Shown here: one piece after another, positions 1 through 10,113 of the stretch
Layout of the letters: each line of letters starts with the position of its first letter
Numbering within the stretch: the stretch's first letter is position 1
Assembly (NCBI RefSeq): GCF_013178945.1
Contig: NZ_JABFDM010000003.1
Coordinates: 434,001-498,000, forward strand
DNA: 64,000 bases
Reading direction: 5' to 3'
From: Bradyrhizobium aeschynomenes
GTDB lineage: Bacteria > Pseudomonadota > Alphaproteobacteria > Rhizobiales > Xanthobacteraceae
Notes under the pieces: model-generated
Told to the model about the DNA's origin: nothing
What the model saw: the letters and a program-made list of their open reading frames with translations, nothing else
The model's database searches: none
Translations under genes and position numbers: made by a program

Positions 1-504
1 ACTGCTTATCTCGAGGCGAGCTTCACACAAGGAGAGGACGCGCCGCTGCTGCCGGGCAAGGTGTCGATCTATCGCGACGGCCTGTTCGTCGGCAGCAGCA
101 AATTGGCCGCCGCCGGCAAGGACGAGACCGTTCGCCTCGGCTTCGGGGCTGACGACAAGGTCAAGGTCGAGCGCACCGTGGTGAAGCGCAACGAAGGTTC
201 GGCCGGCCTGATCGTGACGACGGCAAAGATCGACGAGCGCGCCTTCAAGACGACGGTTCGCAACGCGCACGATTTCCCGGTCAAGGTCGCGATCCAGGAT
301 CAGCTGCCGGTCAGCGAGAACGAGGAGATCACGGTCGAGATGCTGCCGGCGACCACGCCGCCGACATCGAGCAACGTGCGCGACCGCCGCGGCGTCACCG
401 AGTGGATGCTCGATGCCAAGCCCGGCGAGACGAAAGAGCTCTCGTTTGCCTGGCGCGTCCGCTGGCCGAAGGACAAGACGGTGGTGATGAGCCCATCAGG
501 TTAG
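1..504 (+). CDS. DUF4139 (MuiA-family) protein, C-terminal part
   Basis: The frame is open from the first base of the window, so the start lies outside. The 167 visible residues read as the beta-rich C-terminal domain of DUF4139 proteins (mucoidy inhibitor MuiA-like): 'KVSIYRDGLFVG' early, then alternating strands with 'VRNAHDFPVKVAIQDQLPVS', and a closing 'ELSFAWRVRWPKDK' typical of the family end. Family members are exported or envelope-associated proteins of unknown biochemical activity. The stop at 502-504 is followed by a 9-bp GC hairpin (513-521 with 536-544) that may end transcription, although it has no T tract. Family assignment is from pattern recognition of the C-terminal part only. 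Confidence 0.75.
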   Translation, partial: TAYLEASFTQGEDAPLLPGKVSIYRDGLFVGSSKLAAAGKDETVRLGFGADDKVKVERTVVKRNEGSAGLIVTTAKIDERAFKTTVRNAHDFPVKVAIQDQLPVSENEEITVEMLPATTPPTSSNVRDRRGVTEWMLDAKPGETKELSFAWRVRWPKDKTVVMSPSG

Positions 505-1010
505 CCGATCATGGGCGGATGGCCCGGTGTGCAGACATCCGCCCGCGTCACGCACCCCGATGATCGTCCTATCAACTTGAGATCGGGGCGCGGACATTGG
601 TGGTATCAGGAGTTTCGGATCCTGCTCCGGCTTGCTCCGCCCGATCGACGCAGCTGAGGCCTGATTGCGTCAGCTCTGCCCTCATCCGAACTTAAAGTCG
701 TCGTAGACGCCGGCCATGCCGTGTCTTCACCCGGACGCGGATGCAAGTAGCAAGCGGCGGCATTCGGAAGCTACGACTGCAGGATACGGGAAAAAGAGCT
801 TTCGCGATCAAGCGGCCGTAGGAAAAAATGACCGGCTTGTCCCGATCTTCGGGCAGACCAAGCCGATTCTTTCCTGATGTTTCCGGCATTCCAGATCGTC
901 ATGGCGATATCCGAATTACCGCAGCCGCCGACCATCCCGGTTGGCCGCATGCTTGCGTCCGGTCTGTGCGCGTCGTTCGGCGGACAGGAACGGAGGCCTC
1001 AGTCTACAAG
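505..1010. other. 506-bp intergenic stretch
   Basis: No convincing gene is seen. It begins with a hairpin, gggcggatg at 513-521 pairing with catccgccc at 536-544 around a 14-nt loop, placed as a terminator of the upstream gene but without a T run. The remainder must hold the promoter of the solute-binding protein; I see no clear -35/-10 pair. An in-frame ATG at 828 would extend the downstream gene, but its translation is basic, proline-rich and precedes a good signal peptide, so it is treated as untranslated. Confidence 0.6.
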
Positions 1011-2597
1011 ATGCAATTTTTGTCTCTCGCCTCGAGCATCGCGCGGCGCTCGCATGGCCCGGCGATTCTTGCTGCCGTCTTCCTGACGGGAAGTGCAAGT
1101 GGCGCCCTCTCGGCGGACAATGTGAATCTCGTCCGCGAGCTGGCCGGCCGTGTCGGCCCGATCGTCGGGTCGTCTCAAGCATGCACCAGCATCGCGACCC
1201 GTCGCGTGCAGGCGATCCTCACCAAGTTTCAGGAAGCGATCCGCGAAGCGTCGACCAATCCGAATGATCGCAACGAGCTTGCCCGCGAGTTCGAGCGAAA
1301 CATCGCGGAAGGTCGTGCCGCGGTGAATGGCGGACGCGCCGACTGCCGACTGGTCGAGCGCCAGCTCGCCGATCTCGAGCGGAGCGTCAGTGCGCCGCCG
1401 CCGGGCCCGGCGACATCCGTTGCGCCGGCTGGAGCCAATGCGGCGATGAGCACGGCAAGACCGGCAGCGTCCGGCGAGGTGCGGGGCGTGACCGACCAGG
1501 AAATCCGCTTCGGCATGGTCATCCCCTATACGGGGAGCGCCAAGGAGAACGGACAGAGCTACAAGCGCGGCATCGAGGTCGCGTTCGCTCGGAGCAACGC
1601 CGCGGGCGGCGTCCATGGACGAATGCTCAAGCTGATTGCCGCCGATGACGGCTTCGAGCCATCGCGGACGCCAGAGGCGATGAAGCTGCTCTGGGACAGG
1701 GAGCGCGTGTTCGGCTTCCTCGGCAATCTCGGCACGCCGACGGCGGCGGTCGCCGTTCCGTTCGCGCTCGAGCGCCGCGTGCTGTTCTTCGCGCCTTTCA
1801 CGGGCGGCAGCGTGGTGCGGCACGATCCTCCGGATCGCTACGTCTTCAACTACAGGCCGAGCTTCGTCGAAGAGGCCGACGCCGCGGTGCGCTATCTGCT
1901 GAAGATGCGCAAGATCAGGCCGAACCAGATCGCGGTGTTCGGGCAGAACGACGATCTGGGCGAGCAGGGCTTTGCGGGCGTCGCAAGGGCCTATCGCGCC
2001 GCCGGCCTCAACGATGCGTCGATCGTGCGTCTGGTCTATAACCGCAACTCGATCGACATGGACGAGGCGGTCGCGCAACTCAAGGCCCAGAAGGTGCCGA
2101 TCAAGGCGATCGTCATGGTCGGGACAACGCGACCGGCGGCGAAATTCATCGAGAAGACACGCGATCTTTTTCCGGGCATGATCTACACCAACATGTCGAT
2201 CGTCGGCGCCACCGCGCTGGCGCAAGAACTGATGCTGCTGGGGCCGCGCTTCACCGAGAACGTCATCGTCACGCAGGCGGTGCCGGCCGTGTCGGGCTAT
2301 TCGAGCACCGTGCTCGAGTTCAAGGCGGCGCTGGCGCAGGCGTCTCCGGGCGAGGTCCCGGACTACATCTCGCTCGAAGGCTACGTCGCAGCCAACCTCC
2401 TGATCGATGCGCTGAAGCGTTGCGGGCCGCAACTCGACACGGAACGGCTGGTGGAGACGCTCGAGAGCACGCGCAATCTCGACATGGGACTTGGCGCCTC
2501 GCTCAACCTGAGCCGCGGCGATCACCAGGCGCTGCACAAGGTCTGGGGCACCCAGCTCGACAGGTCGGGATCGTACCAGTCGATCGATCTGGAATGA
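1011..2597 (+). CDS. ABC transporter substrate-binding protein, branched-chain amino acid type, with N-terminal extension
   Basis: A 528-residue exported protein. I chose ATG 1011 because it opens directly into a signal peptide (basic SIARRS, then AAVFLTGSASGALSA), whereas the in-frame ATG at 828 adds 61 poor residues. Residues about 35-135 form a helical, charged region with two cysteines, then a Pro/Ala-rich linker (about 125-155), then a Peripla_BP_6/LivJ-like fold from about 160: 'FGMVIPYTGSAKENGQSY', 'GFLGNLGTPTAAVAVP', 'SLEGYVAANLLIDALKRCG'. Proteins of this fold bind small solutes in the periplasm for ABC import or sensing. No permease or ATPase gene is adjacent, so it may pair with a distant transporter or work as a sensor module, possibly for the nearby chemoreceptor (inference). 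The ligand cannot be predicted. Confidence 0.8.
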   Translation: MQFLSLASSIARRSHGPAILAAVFLTGSASGALSADNVNLVRELAGRVGPIVGSSQACTSIATRRVQAILTKFQEAIREASTNPNDRNELAREFERNIAEGRAAVNGGRADCRLVERQLADLERSVSAPPPGPATSVAPAGANAAMSTARPAASGEVRGVTDQEIRFGMVIPYTGSAKENGQSYKRGIEVAFARSNAAGGVHGRMLKLIAADDGFEPSRTPEAMKLLWDRERVFGFLGNLGTPTAAVAVPFALERRVLFFAPFTGGSVVRHDPPDRYVFNYRPSFVEEADAAVRYLLKMRKIRPNQIAVFGQNDDLGEQGFAGVARAYRAAGLNDASIVRLVYNRNSIDMDEAVAQLKAQKVPIKAIVMVGTTRPAAKFIEKTRDLFPGMIYTNMSIVGATALAQELMLLGPRFTENVIVTQAVPAVSGYSSTVLEFKAALAQASPGEVPDYISLEGYVAANLLIDALKRCGPQLDTERLVETLESTRNLDMGLGASLNLSRGDHQALHKVWGTQLDRSGSYQSIDLE

Positions 2598-2683
2598 GGC
2601 TGGCGCCTACCGCGCGGCTTGAGAAGACGGCACGGAGCGGCATGCGGCCAGGTCGGATGCCGCTCCGGTCGTGTCGGGCGGAC

Positions 2684-2697
2684 TTGATCCAGGACAA
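2684..2697. promoter_or_regulatory. Weak FixK/FNR-like box upstream of ftsH-type gene
   Basis: TTGATCCAGGACAA resembles the 14-bp FNR/FixK dyad (TTGA-N6-TCAA) with one mismatch in the right arm (ACAA). It is about 100 bp before the FtsH-like start. It is listed because three better boxes occur elsewhere in the window; alone it would not be convincing. Confidence 0.25.
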
Positions 2698-2795
2698 GCG
2701 TGTGAACAGCCTCGCTTGTTAAACGCAGTCGAGGCTCCATCGGCATCGATCATGGTCGGATGCCGACTCCTGGAGCGCTGCCACGAGTGCCCGAC

Positions 2796-4652
2796 ATGGA
2801 ATCCGATCCGAACACCCGCAAGCAGGCCATTGCCGTCGGCTACATCTTCCTGGCCGGCGTCGGCATGCTGCTGCTGCAATGGCTGCTGACGACGTACAAT
2901 ACCGTCGAGACGATTCCCTACAGCCAGTTCGAGCAGATGGTCGACCAGGGCAAGATCGCCGAGGTCTCGGTCGGCCAGGACACCATCCAGGGCAAGTTCA
3001 AGGACAAGCAGGCAGACGGCAAGACCGCCTTCATCACGGCACGGGTCGATCCGCCGCTGGCCGAGAAGCTCGCGGCCAAGGGCGTCACGGTGACCGGTGT
3101 GCCGTCGGGCGGCGTGATCCAGACGCTGCTGTCCTGGGTCGTGCCGGCGCTGATGTTCTATCTGATCTGGGTGTTCCTCGGCCGCAAGGTCATGGACCGC
3201 CAGGGCTTCGGCGGGCTGATGTCGATCGGAAAGTCGCGCGCCAAGGTCTATGTCGAGACCGACACCAAGGTGACCTTCGCCGACGTCGCCGGCGTCGACG
3301 AAGCCAAGTTCGAGCTGCAGGAGGTCGTGCAGTTCCTCAAGGACCCGAAGAGTTATGGCCGGCTCGGCGCGCATGTGCCGAAGGGCATCCTGCTGGTCGG
3401 CCCTCCCGGCACCGGAAAGACGCTGCTGGCGCGCGCCGTCGCCGGCGAGGCGGGCGTTGCATTCTTTTCCATTTCCGGCTCCGAGTTCGTCGAGATGTTC
3501 GTCGGCGTCGGCGCCGCGCGGGTGCGCGATCTGTTCGAGCAGGCGCGCAAGGCCGCCCCCTGCATCATCTTCATCGACGAACTCGATGCGCTCGGCCGCA
3601 GCCGCTCAGCGGGGGCTCAGCTCGGCGGCTATGACGAGAAGGAGCAGACGCTCAATCAGTTGCTGGCGGAGCTCGATGGTTTCGATCCGAGCTCCGGCGT
3701 CATCCTGCTGGCCGCCACCAACCGGCCGGAGATTTTGGATCCCGCACTGCTGCGCGCCGGCCGCTTCGATCGCCAGGTGCTGGTCGACCGGCCCGACAGG
3801 AGCGGGCGCCTCGCGATCCTCAAGGTTCACGTCCGCAAGATCACGATGGCGGACAGCGTCGACCTCGACAAGGTCGCCGCGCTGACCGCGGGTTTCACCG
3901 GTGCCGACCTCGCCAACCTGATCAACGAGGCCGCGATCGCGGCGACGCGCCGCAAGGGCCACGAGGTGACGTTCGAAGACTTTACCACGGCGATCGAGCG
4001 CATCGTGGCCGGCATCGAAAAGAAGAGCCGCGTGCTGAGCCCGGCCGAGCGCCGCCGCGTCGCCTATCACGAGATGGGGCATGCGCTCGTCGCGGCCAAT
4101 CTTGCAGGAGTCGATCCGGTGCAGAAGGTCTCGATCATTCCGCGCGGCGTCGGCGCCCTCGGCTATACGATGCAGCGGCCGACCGAGGATCGCTTCCTGC
4201 TCGCGGTCAGCGAGCTCAAGAACCGCATCGCGGTGCTGATGGGCGGGCGCGCATCCGAGCAGATCATCTTCGACGGCGACGTCTCGACGGGCGCGGCCGA
4301 CGATCTGCAGCGCGCGACCGAGATCGCCATCGAGATGGTCACGAAATACGGCATGGACGCGACGCTCGGTCAGCGCACCTACGCGCCGCGTCCGCAAGTG
4401 TCGTTCCTGCAGCCGCAGGACCAGATCGTGTCGGCGGCCGAGGACACAGGTCGCGAAATTGATCTCGCCGTCCGCGACCTGATCGCCGAAGGCGGCGCCC
4501 GCGCCCGGGCGATTCTCGACGGCCATCGGCAGGATCTGGAGCGCGGCGTCGCGCTCTTGATCGCCAAGGAGACGCTGACGGCCGAGGAGTTCGCCCCGTT
4601 GCGCCCGGCCTCCGCTCCGGTCCCGTCCGGGGAGGTCGCCGTGCCGAGCTGA
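2796..4652 (+). CDS. ftsH: ATP-dependent zinc metalloprotease, FtsH family
   Basis: 618 residues from ATG 2796; a 12-residue longer start at 2760 has no support. Order: membrane segment (about 12-32), periplasmic domain (33-105), second membrane segment (107-128), AAA+ ATPase with Walker A GPPGTGKT (202-209), Walker B IIFIDE (about 257-262) and second region of homology [20 protein letters not shown] (307-326), then the M41 protease with zinc motif HEMGH (425-429). FtsH degrades misfolded or regulatory membrane and cytosolic proteins. The N-terminus differs from what I remember of the principal rhizobial FtsH, so this is probably a second paralogue (inference). It is followed 110 bp later by a chemoreceptor gene on the same strand; nothing links the two functionally. 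A weak FixK-like box lies upstream. Confidence 0.9.
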   Translation: MESDPNTRKQAIAVGYIFLAGVGMLLLQWLLTTYNTVETIPYSQFEQMVDQGKIAEVSVGQDTIQGKFKDKQADGKTAFITARVDPPLAEKLAAKGVTVTGVPSGGVIQTLLSWVVPALMFYLIWVFLGRKVMDRQGFGGLMSIGKSRAKVYVETDTKVTFADVAGVDEAKFELQEVVQFLKDPKSYGRLGAHVPKGILLVGPPGTGKTLLARAVAGEAGVAFFSISGSEFVEMFVGVGAARVRDLFEQARKAAPCIIFIDELDALGRSRSAGAQLGGYDEKEQTLNQLLAELDGFDPSSGVILLAATNRPEILDPALLRAGRFDRQVLVDRPDRSGRLAILKVHVRKITMADSVDLDKVAALTAGFTGADLANLINEAAIAATRRKGHEVTFEDFTTAIERIVAGIEKKSRVLSPAERRRVAYHEMGHALVAANLAGVDPVQKVSIIPRGVGALGYTMQRPTEDRFLLAVSELKNRIAVLMGGRASEQIIFDGDVSTGAADDLQRATEIAIEMVTKYGMDATLGQRTYAPRPQVSFLQPQDQIVSAAEDTGREIDLAVRDLIAEGGARARAILDGHRQDLERGVALLIAKETLTAEEFAPLRPASAPVPSGEVAVPS

Positions 4653-4762
4653 TCCGGGTTAATACGGGGGCCATTCGCAACCGAACCCTAACCATCGCCT
4701 GATCATTTGATCTGCAGGTTACCTTGACAGATCGTTGACATCGATCGGGCGGAGTTCGTCGC

Positions 4763-6448
4763 GTGCTGCTGAACAATATGAAGATCGCCCCCAAGCTGGC
4801 CATCGTGGTCGGTGTCGCTCTCCTGGGGCTCGCCGCGGCCGGTAGCTTCGCCACCGACCTGATGCATCGGGAGATGGTCAACGCCCGCATCGAGCAGTGC
4901 AGGGCCATCGTCGAGACCGCGCGCAACATGGCGCTCGGCCTCATCAAGGAGGTCGAAGCGGGCAAGATGACGAAGGAGGCGGCGCTCGACGCGTTCGTCG
5001 AGCGCGGCCGGACGATGACTTTCGACAAGGGCGCGGGCTACCTGTTCGCCTATACGATGGACGGAATAGTGGTCCTGTCCCAAAATCCGAAGCAGCGCGG
5101 CGAGAACGTCATCGATTTCGAGCTCAACGGCCGCAAGCTGGTCGTCGAGCTGCGCGACGGCGTCGCCAAGAACGGGGAAGTGACCCTGCACTACGAATAT
5201 TTGCGTCCGGGCCAGGAGCAGCCGACCCGGAAGATTTCCTATGCGGTCATGATCCCCGGCTGGAACACCTTCGTCGGCACCGGCGTCTATGTCGACGATC
5301 TCGATGCCAAGATGCAGCCGCTGAAATGGATGATTTGGATGGCCTGCGCCGGCATCGCGATCGTCGCCGGCGGCATCGCCTGGCTGATCAGCCGCAGCAT
5401 CAGCCTGCCGCTGGATCGCCTCGGCGTCCGCATGCGGGAGATCGCCGACGGACGGCTCGATGGCGAGATCCCCGGTGTCGGCCGCGGTGACGAGATCGGC
5501 GGCATGGCGGCCACGGTTCAGATCTTCAAGGACAATGCGGTGCGGATGCGCGAGCTCGAGCAGGCGGAGGCCGCGAACAAGCAGCGCGCCGAGACGGAGC
5601 GGCGCGCCGCGATGCAAAATCTTGCGGCCGACTTCGAGCGTAGCGTCAACGGCATCGTCCGCTCGGTGGCCTCGGCGGCGGAGGGCATGCAGCACACCGC
5701 GGAATCGATGACGTCGACGGCGAGCGATGCGAGCTCACGCGCCTCCACGGTCAGCGCCGCCACGCAGAGCGCGAACGACAATGTCGGCACCGTGGCGTCC
5801 GCGGCCGAGGAGCTGTCGAGCTCGGTGAACGAGATCTCCCGTCAGGTCGCACGCTCCAGCGAGATCGCCAGCAAGGCGGTCGGCGATGCCGAGCGCACCA
5901 ACGCGACCGTGCAGGTGCTGTCGACCGGCGCAGAAAAGATCGGCGAGGTCGTCAAGCTGATTCACTCCATTGCGGCGCAGACCAATCTGCTGGCGCTGAA
6001 CGCGACCATCGAAGCCGCCCGCGCCGGCGAATCCGGCAGGGGCTTCGCCGTCGTCGCCTCCGAGGTGAAGGCGCTCGCCAACCAGACGGCGAAGGCGACC
6101 GAGGAGATCTCGGCGCAGGTCGCCGCGATGCAGACCTCGACGCAGGATGCGGTCGCCGCCATCAGCGGCATCACCCAGACCATCGCCCAGATGAGCGAAA
6201 TCACCAACTCGATCTCGACCTCGATCTCCCAGCAGGGCGATGCGACCCGCGAGATCGCGCGCAACATCCAGTCGGTCGCCGCCGGCTCGAACGAGATCAG
6301 CGCGCATATCGGAGGCGTCACCAAGGCCGCGGAAGCGACCGGCATGGCCGCCTCCGAGGTGCTGGCGAGCGCGCGCGAGCTCGACAGCCAGTCCGGGCTG
6401 CTGCAGCAGGCCGTCGACGGCTTCATGGCGAAGGTGCGCACGGCCTGA
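4763..6448 (+). CDS. Methyl-accepting chemotaxis protein with single Cache sensor domain
   Basis: 561 residues from GTG 4763, which has the purine-rich ggcggag upstream; ATG 4778 is the alternative. Membrane segment at about 10-30; periplasmic sensor at about 35-185 with the sCache_2 hallmark '[19 protein letters not shown]' and '[20 protein letters not shown]'; second membrane segment at about 186-208; HAMP from about 209; cytoplasmic signalling domain with the conserved hairpin tip near '[20 protein letters not shown]' and '[20 protein letters not shown]' around 415-450. It should signal through CheA/CheW to the flagellar motor. sCache_2 domains often bind small carboxylates (family knowledge; the ligand here is unknown). 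No terminal CheR-tether pentapeptide is seen. Confidence 0.92.
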   Translation: MLLNNMKIAPKLAIVVGVALLGLAAAGSFATDLMHREMVNARIEQCRAIVETARNMALGLIKEVEAGKMTKEAALDAFVERGRTMTFDKGAGYLFAYTMDGIVVLSQNPKQRGENVIDFELNGRKLVVELRDGVAKNGEVTLHYEYLRPGQEQPTRKISYAVMIPGWNTFVGTGVYVDDLDAKMQPLKWMIWMACAGIAIVAGGIAWLISRSISLPLDRLGVRMREIADGRLDGEIPGVGRGDEIGGMAATVQIFKDNAVRMRELEQAEAANKQRAETERRAAMQNLAADFERSVNGIVRSVASAAEGMQHTAESMTSTASDASSRASTVSAATQSANDNVGTVASAAEELSSSVNEISRQVARSSEIASKAVGDAERTNATVQVLSTGAEKIGEVVKLIHSIAAQTNLLALNATIEAARAGESGRGFAVVASEVKALANQTAKATEEISAQVAAMQTSTQDAVAAISGITQTIAQMSEITNSISTSISQQGDATREIARNIQSVAAGSNEISAHIGGVTKAAEATGMAASEVLASARELDSQSGLLQQAVDGFMAKVRTA

Positions 6449-6457
6449 TCGGAGCTG

Positions 6458-6481
6458 GCGCCGGCGTCGCAACGCCGGCGC
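6458..6481. terminator. GC-rich hairpin between convergent genes
   Basis: A perfect 10-bp stem, gcgccggcgt (6458-6467) with acgccggcgc (6472-6481), and a 4-nt loop. It lies in the 52-bp gap between the convergent chemoreceptor and phytase-like genes. There is no T run on either side, so its role as a bidirectional transcription stop is inferred from position. Confidence 0.5.
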
Positions 6482-6500
6482 GGCGAGGCCCGAAAGCCGG

Positions 6501-7856
6501 CTACTTGGCCTTGAGAAAGTCGCCGACTTCGAGCAGCACGAACTCGTTGTCGTCGGCCTTGTTGGGATCGCGGCTGGACGAGAACGGCAGGTTGTTGTCG
6601 TTGCCCACGATGATGTGGGTGTCGTCGACGCGGTCGACATTCTCGATCGTGAAGAACGGGAAGGCGAGCACGCCGTCGTTGAGGGGCTTGCGCGCCTTCT
6701 TGTCCGGATCCTTGATCTTCATCAGATCGATGTAGGCGATCTTGCGGACCGGCTTGCCGACATTGGCGTCGGACAGCTCGATCTTGTAGACGCGCTTGAA
6801 CTTGGCGAGGTCCGGAAAGCAGTTGTCGCCGCGGGTGCCCTGCGCGCAGGCCTTGTCGCTGGTGCCCTCGCCATTGTCGCGCTCGATGATCAGCCCCTGG
6901 GCCGGATCGACCATGTTGAAGTCGCCGATGGCGTTGCCGTTCTGCTCGAACACATATTGCCAATAGCGGCCGGTGAACTTCTCTGCGGCGACGTCGAACT
7001 CGAGGATGCGCGAGGCTTCCTTGCCATCGACCTTCTCCCAATCCTTCTTGTCGGCATCCCACAGCGGACCTTCGAGCAGGCCGTAGATGAACTTGCCGTC
7101 GATGGACGACGCGAAGCCTTCATAGCCCTTCGAGCGGCGCAGATTGACGTTGGTGTAGCTCGCACCGGGCGCCCCAGGCGATTGCACCGCCCAGTGGTCG
7201 GGCGAGCGCACGGGCTTGCCGCTCGCGACCGTGTCGACTACGGCGAGCACCCTGCCGGTCTTGTCGGCCTTGATGACGTAGGGACCGAATTCGTCACCGA
7301 TCCAGATGTTGTCGCCGATGATCTGGAAACCCTCGGTGTCGAAATCGGAGCCGGTCAGGTAGCGCTTGGCGGTGTTCTCATGGACGATGCGGAACGGCAC
7401 CTTCTTGTCCGGATCGTGCAGGAAGATCGTCTCCAGTCGCTCGACCTTGCCGCTGGCCCAGTCGATCTTGTAGCGGTTCAGATAGAGCATCGAGTCCGGC
7501 GAGTTGTAGCGCGAGCCCATGCCGTTGTCGGTGAGGACCCAGAAGGTACCGTCGGCCATCTTCTTGATGCCGGAGTGGCCCTGCTGCGGCTGGCCCTGGA
7601 ACGGCAGCGAGACGCCAGTCGGGCGCTCGTAGGACTTGCCCATCACGCTGCCGATGGCGTCGACACGCTTGCCGGTGGTGTATTTGCCGGACGTCTTGAG
7701 ATCATCGGGGGCATCGGCTGGGGCGTCGATGAAGGATTCGGCTGGTATCACGGCGTGACCCGCCAGCGTCACGGGGAATTCACCTTCGCCTTGCGCGTGC
7801 GCCGCGCCGATGCCGAGAGCGAGGACCGCAACGGTGGTCAGTAGATATCGATGCAT
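6501..7856 (-). CDS. Exported phytase-like esterase (PF13449 type)
   Basis: 451 residues. Start ATG at 7856 is preceded by an ideal ribosome site (aggaggcttccc) and opens a signal peptide (MHRYLLTTVAVLALGIGAAHA, cleavage near AHA-Q); a start 9 codons upstream lacks this. The body matches 'esterase-like activity of phytase family' beta-propeller proteins: 'GHSGIKKMADGTFWVLTDNG', 'SDFDTEGFQIIGDNIWIGDE', 'YEGFASSIDGKFIYGLLEGP', 'IIVGNDNNLPFSSSRDPN'. Members are periplasmic and probably calcium-dependent phosphoesterases; the true substrate is mostly untested, so phytate hydrolysis should not be assumed. Monocistronic, convergent with the chemoreceptor. Confidence 0.85.
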   Translation of the reverse strand: MHRYLLTTVAVLALGIGAAHAQGEGEFPVTLAGHAVIPAESFIDAPADAPDDLKTSGKYTTGKRVDAIGSVMGKSYERPTGVSLPFQGQPQQGHSGIKKMADGTFWVLTDNGMGSRYNSPDSMLYLNRYKIDWASGKVERLETIFLHDPDKKVPFRIVHENTAKRYLTGSDFDTEGFQIIGDNIWIGDEFGPYVIKADKTGRVLAVVDTVASGKPVRSPDHWAVQSPGAPGASYTNVNLRRSKGYEGFASSIDGKFIYGLLEGPLWDADKKDWEKVDGKEASRILEFDVAAEKFTGRYWQYVFEQNGNAIGDFNMVDPAQGLIIERDNGEGTSDKACAQGTRGDNCFPDLAKFKRVYKIELSDANVGKPVRKIAYIDLMKIKDPDKKARKPLNDGVLAFPFFTIENVDRVDDTHIIVGNDNNLPFSSSRDPNKADDNEFVLLEVGDFLKAK

Positions 7857-7976
7857 GGGAAGCCTCCTGCGAGCTTGAACCATGCGCGTTGTGGACAGGA
7901 CGCCTGACGCTAAGCTGACACTTCGATGACACCCAGATGATGACGGCTCGCTGTCCTGGGGCCTCTTGCCGCATGC

Positions 7977-8981
7977 TCACGGTTTGGGCGCCGCCTGCGG
8001 CCTCCGGAGCGGCACGCGCGAGGCGATGATCACGCCGGCGATGACCAGCGCGTAGCCGATCAGGTGGAACGGCTTCAGCTCCTCGCCGAGCAGGAGGATG
8101 GCCAGCACCGAGCCGAACAGCGGCACGAGGTGCAGGAACGGTGCGGCGCGGTTGGGTCCGATCAGGCCGATGCCGCGGTTGAAGAACAGATAGGCGAGCG
8201 TCGAGGCGAACACCACGACGTAGCCGAGCGTCAGGACCGACAGCAGATCGAGCTGCAGCACGAAGCCGGAGGCGTACTCCCAGGCCGCCAGCGGCAGCAG
8301 CAACAGCGCGCCCAGGGCGGTGCAGGCTGAGATCAGCGACAGCTGGTGCACGGCCGGCCGCCGCGTCATGACGGCGGAATAGATCCCGAACACCAGTAGT
8401 GCGCCGGCAAACATCAGGTCGCCGCGGTTGAACTGAATGGCGGCCAACGCGCCGAGGTCGCCGCGCAGCAAGATGACCAACACGCCTGTCAAGGACATCG
8501 CGATGCCGGCGAGCTGCGCCGCCGTCAGCCTCACCCCGAACAGGACGAGCGACCACAAGGCCACGAAGAGGGGGGCCGAGGATTGGATCAGCAGGCCGTT
8601 GAGCGCCTGGGTGTACTGCATCGCCCAATAGGACAGCGCGTTGTTGATGGCGAAGCCGGTCAGCGCCAGCACCAGCAGCAGCGGCCAGTTCGCCAGCAAT
8701 ACGCGCCAGTCGCGCACGAGATGAGTTCGTGCGAACGGCCAAAGCATCAGGAAGGTGCCGATCCAGCGGATGCAGGACAAGGTCAACGGCGGCACGTGGC
8801 CGGCGACGTAGCGTGCCAGCACGATGTTGCCGGCCCAGAACAGCGACGCCAGCGTCAGCAGCAGATAGGGCTGGTTGTTGAGCCAAGCGAACGGCGAGGA
8901 TGGCTTGAGATCGTCGGCGGGCAAGGGAGGCGGGATGCTCTGACGGGAGAAGCCGGGAGGGTGGGCCAAATCCCGGCTCAA
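7977..8981 (-). CDS. DMT-superfamily transporter (EamA), copy 1
   Basis: 334 residues with ten predicted membrane segments arranged as two EamA repeats. Landmarks: 'LLLTLASLFWAGNIVLARYV' at the start of repeat 1, 'LSCIRWIGTFLMLWPFA', and in repeat 2 'VFASTLAYLFFNRGIGLIGPN' and 'FLHLVPLFGSVLAILLLGEE'. EamA proteins export amino acids or other small metabolites across the inner membrane; the substrate is not predictable. It is closely related to the next upstream gene (9040-9969) and oriented the same way, so the pair is a tandem duplication. The start is uncertain: the first 25 residues are not membrane and may be over-extended. Confidence 0.88.
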   Translation of the reverse strand: MSRDLAHPPGFSRQSIPPPLPADDLKPSSPFAWLNNQPYLLLTLASLFWAGNIVLARYVAGHVPPLTLSCIRWIGTFLMLWPFARTHLVRDWRVLLANWPLLLVLALTGFAINNALSYWAMQYTQALNGLLIQSSAPLFVALWSLVLFGVRLTAAQLAGIAMSLTGVLVILLRGDLGALAAIQFNRGDLMFAGALLVFGIYSAVMTRRPAVHQLSLISACTALGALLLLPLAAWEYASGFVLQLDLLSVLTLGYVVVFASTLAYLFFNRGIGLIGPNRAAPFLHLVPLFGSVLAILLLGEELKPFHLIGYALVIAGVIIASRVPLRRPQAAPKP

Positions 8982-9039
8982 CGCAATGCGCCGTCGCGAA
9001 TTGGTGCCATGCAGGCGCTCTCGTTCAGTAGTCCGCGCC

Positions 9040-9969
9040 TCACGTCGCCTGCTTGCGCGAGGCCACGTAGACCCCGCTCAGCACCAGGGCAAAGCCGATG
9101 ACGTGGAAGATCTGCGGCTGCTCGCCGAGGAACACGAACGCCATGATCGAGCCGAACACCGGCACGACGTGGAAGAACGGTGCGGCGCGGTTGGCGCCGA
9201 TCAGGAGCACGCCGCGGTTGAAGCAGAGATAGGCGATGGTCGAGGGAAAGATCGCGACGTAGAGCAGCGACAGCAGGTTCTGGGCATCGAACGCCATCAC
9301 CGGGCGGGCGTTGAGTTCCCAGATCAACAGCGGGATCAGGCTGGCTGCGCCGCAGCCGAAGGTGAAAGCGACCATCGACAGACCGTGGATCTGAGGCCGC
9401 TTGATCGTCAGCACCGAGTAGAAGCCGAACACCGCCATCGCGACCAGGAAGATCAGGTCACCCTTGTTGAAGCTGATGTCGGCGAGCGCGGTTGGGTGGC
9501 CGCGCGTCAGGATCAGCAGCACGCCTGCGAGCGACAGCACGATGCCGATCGCCTGCGCCAGCGTCAGGTGCACGCGCAGCAGCAGCATCGACCACATCGC
9601 GACGATCAGCGGGCCGCCGGATTGCAGCAGCAGCGTGTTAAGCGCCTGGGTGTATTCGAGCGACCAGTATTGCAGCGTGTTGAACGCGCCGATGCCGGTC
9701 ACCGACAGCGCGATCATGATGCCCAGCTTGGACCGGATCGCCGGCCAGTCTTGCCGCAACTGCTTCCAGGCCAGCGGCAAGATCAGAAGGAACGCCAGCG
9801 ACCAGCGCAGGAACGACAGCGTGACCGGTGGGATGTGACCGGCCGCGAGGCGGCCAACGACCGCGTTACCGGCCCAGCACAGCGCGGTGATGCTGAGCAG
9901 CACGTAGGGTTGGTTCGCGATCCAGGCGCGTGCAGGCGCGGCGGACGCAGGGGGATCGGCGGCGGTCAT
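9040..9969 (-). CDS. DMT-superfamily transporter (EamA), copy 2
   Basis: 309 residues from ATG at 9969 (MTAADPPAS...). An open extension to 10077 is Arg/Gly-rich and lacks membrane character, so I reject it. Two EamA repeats and ten membrane segments: 'VLLSITALCWAGNAVVGRLA', 'VTLSFLRWSLAFLLILPLAW', 'IFPSTIAYLCFNRGVLLIGA', 'FFHVVPVFGSIMAFVFLGEQ'. Each landmark aligns with copy 1 at matching spacing, which shows common ancestry. Exporter of unknown small molecule. It precedes copy 1 in transcription order with a gap of about 60 bp, so the two may be co-transcribed. Confidence 0.88.
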   Translation of the reverse strand: MTAADPPASAAPARAWIANQPYVLLSITALCWAGNAVVGRLAAGHIPPVTLSFLRWSLAFLLILPLAWKQLRQDWPAIRSKLGIMIALSVTGIGAFNTLQYWSLEYTQALNTLLLQSGGPLIVAMWSMLLLRVHLTLAQAIGIVLSLAGVLLILTRGHPTALADISFNKGDLIFLVAMAVFGFYSVLTIKRPQIHGLSMVAFTFGCGAASLIPLLIWELNARPVMAFDAQNLLSLLYVAIFPSTIAYLCFNRGVLLIGANRAAPFFHVVPVFGSIMAFVFLGEQPQIFHVIGFALVLSGVYVASRKQAT

Positions 9970-10113
9970 ACGGCGGTTTTGGACCCGGTTCGTGCGCCGC
10001 GGCATTCGGCCCGGTTGTCCCGGCCGCTGTTTCCTCCCCGGCCTTCTCGACAGACACCAATTGCCGTTGCCCATCAAGAGGGCAGATGCATCGCGACCAT
10101 GCAGCCAGGGCGG

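Noticed and set aside
999-2537. Minus-strand frame of 512 codons opposite the substrate-binding protein
   Set aside because: Arg/Asp/His-rich antisense composition without any motif; the plus-strand gene has a signal peptide and a recognised fold.
2684-2697. FixK box before ftsH as a firm call
   Set aside because: One arm has a mismatch at a conserved position; kept only as a weak feature.
7977-9969. Tandem EamA genes as a special two-component exporter
   Set aside because: Each has the full ten-helix, two-repeat form, so simple gene duplication explains the pair.
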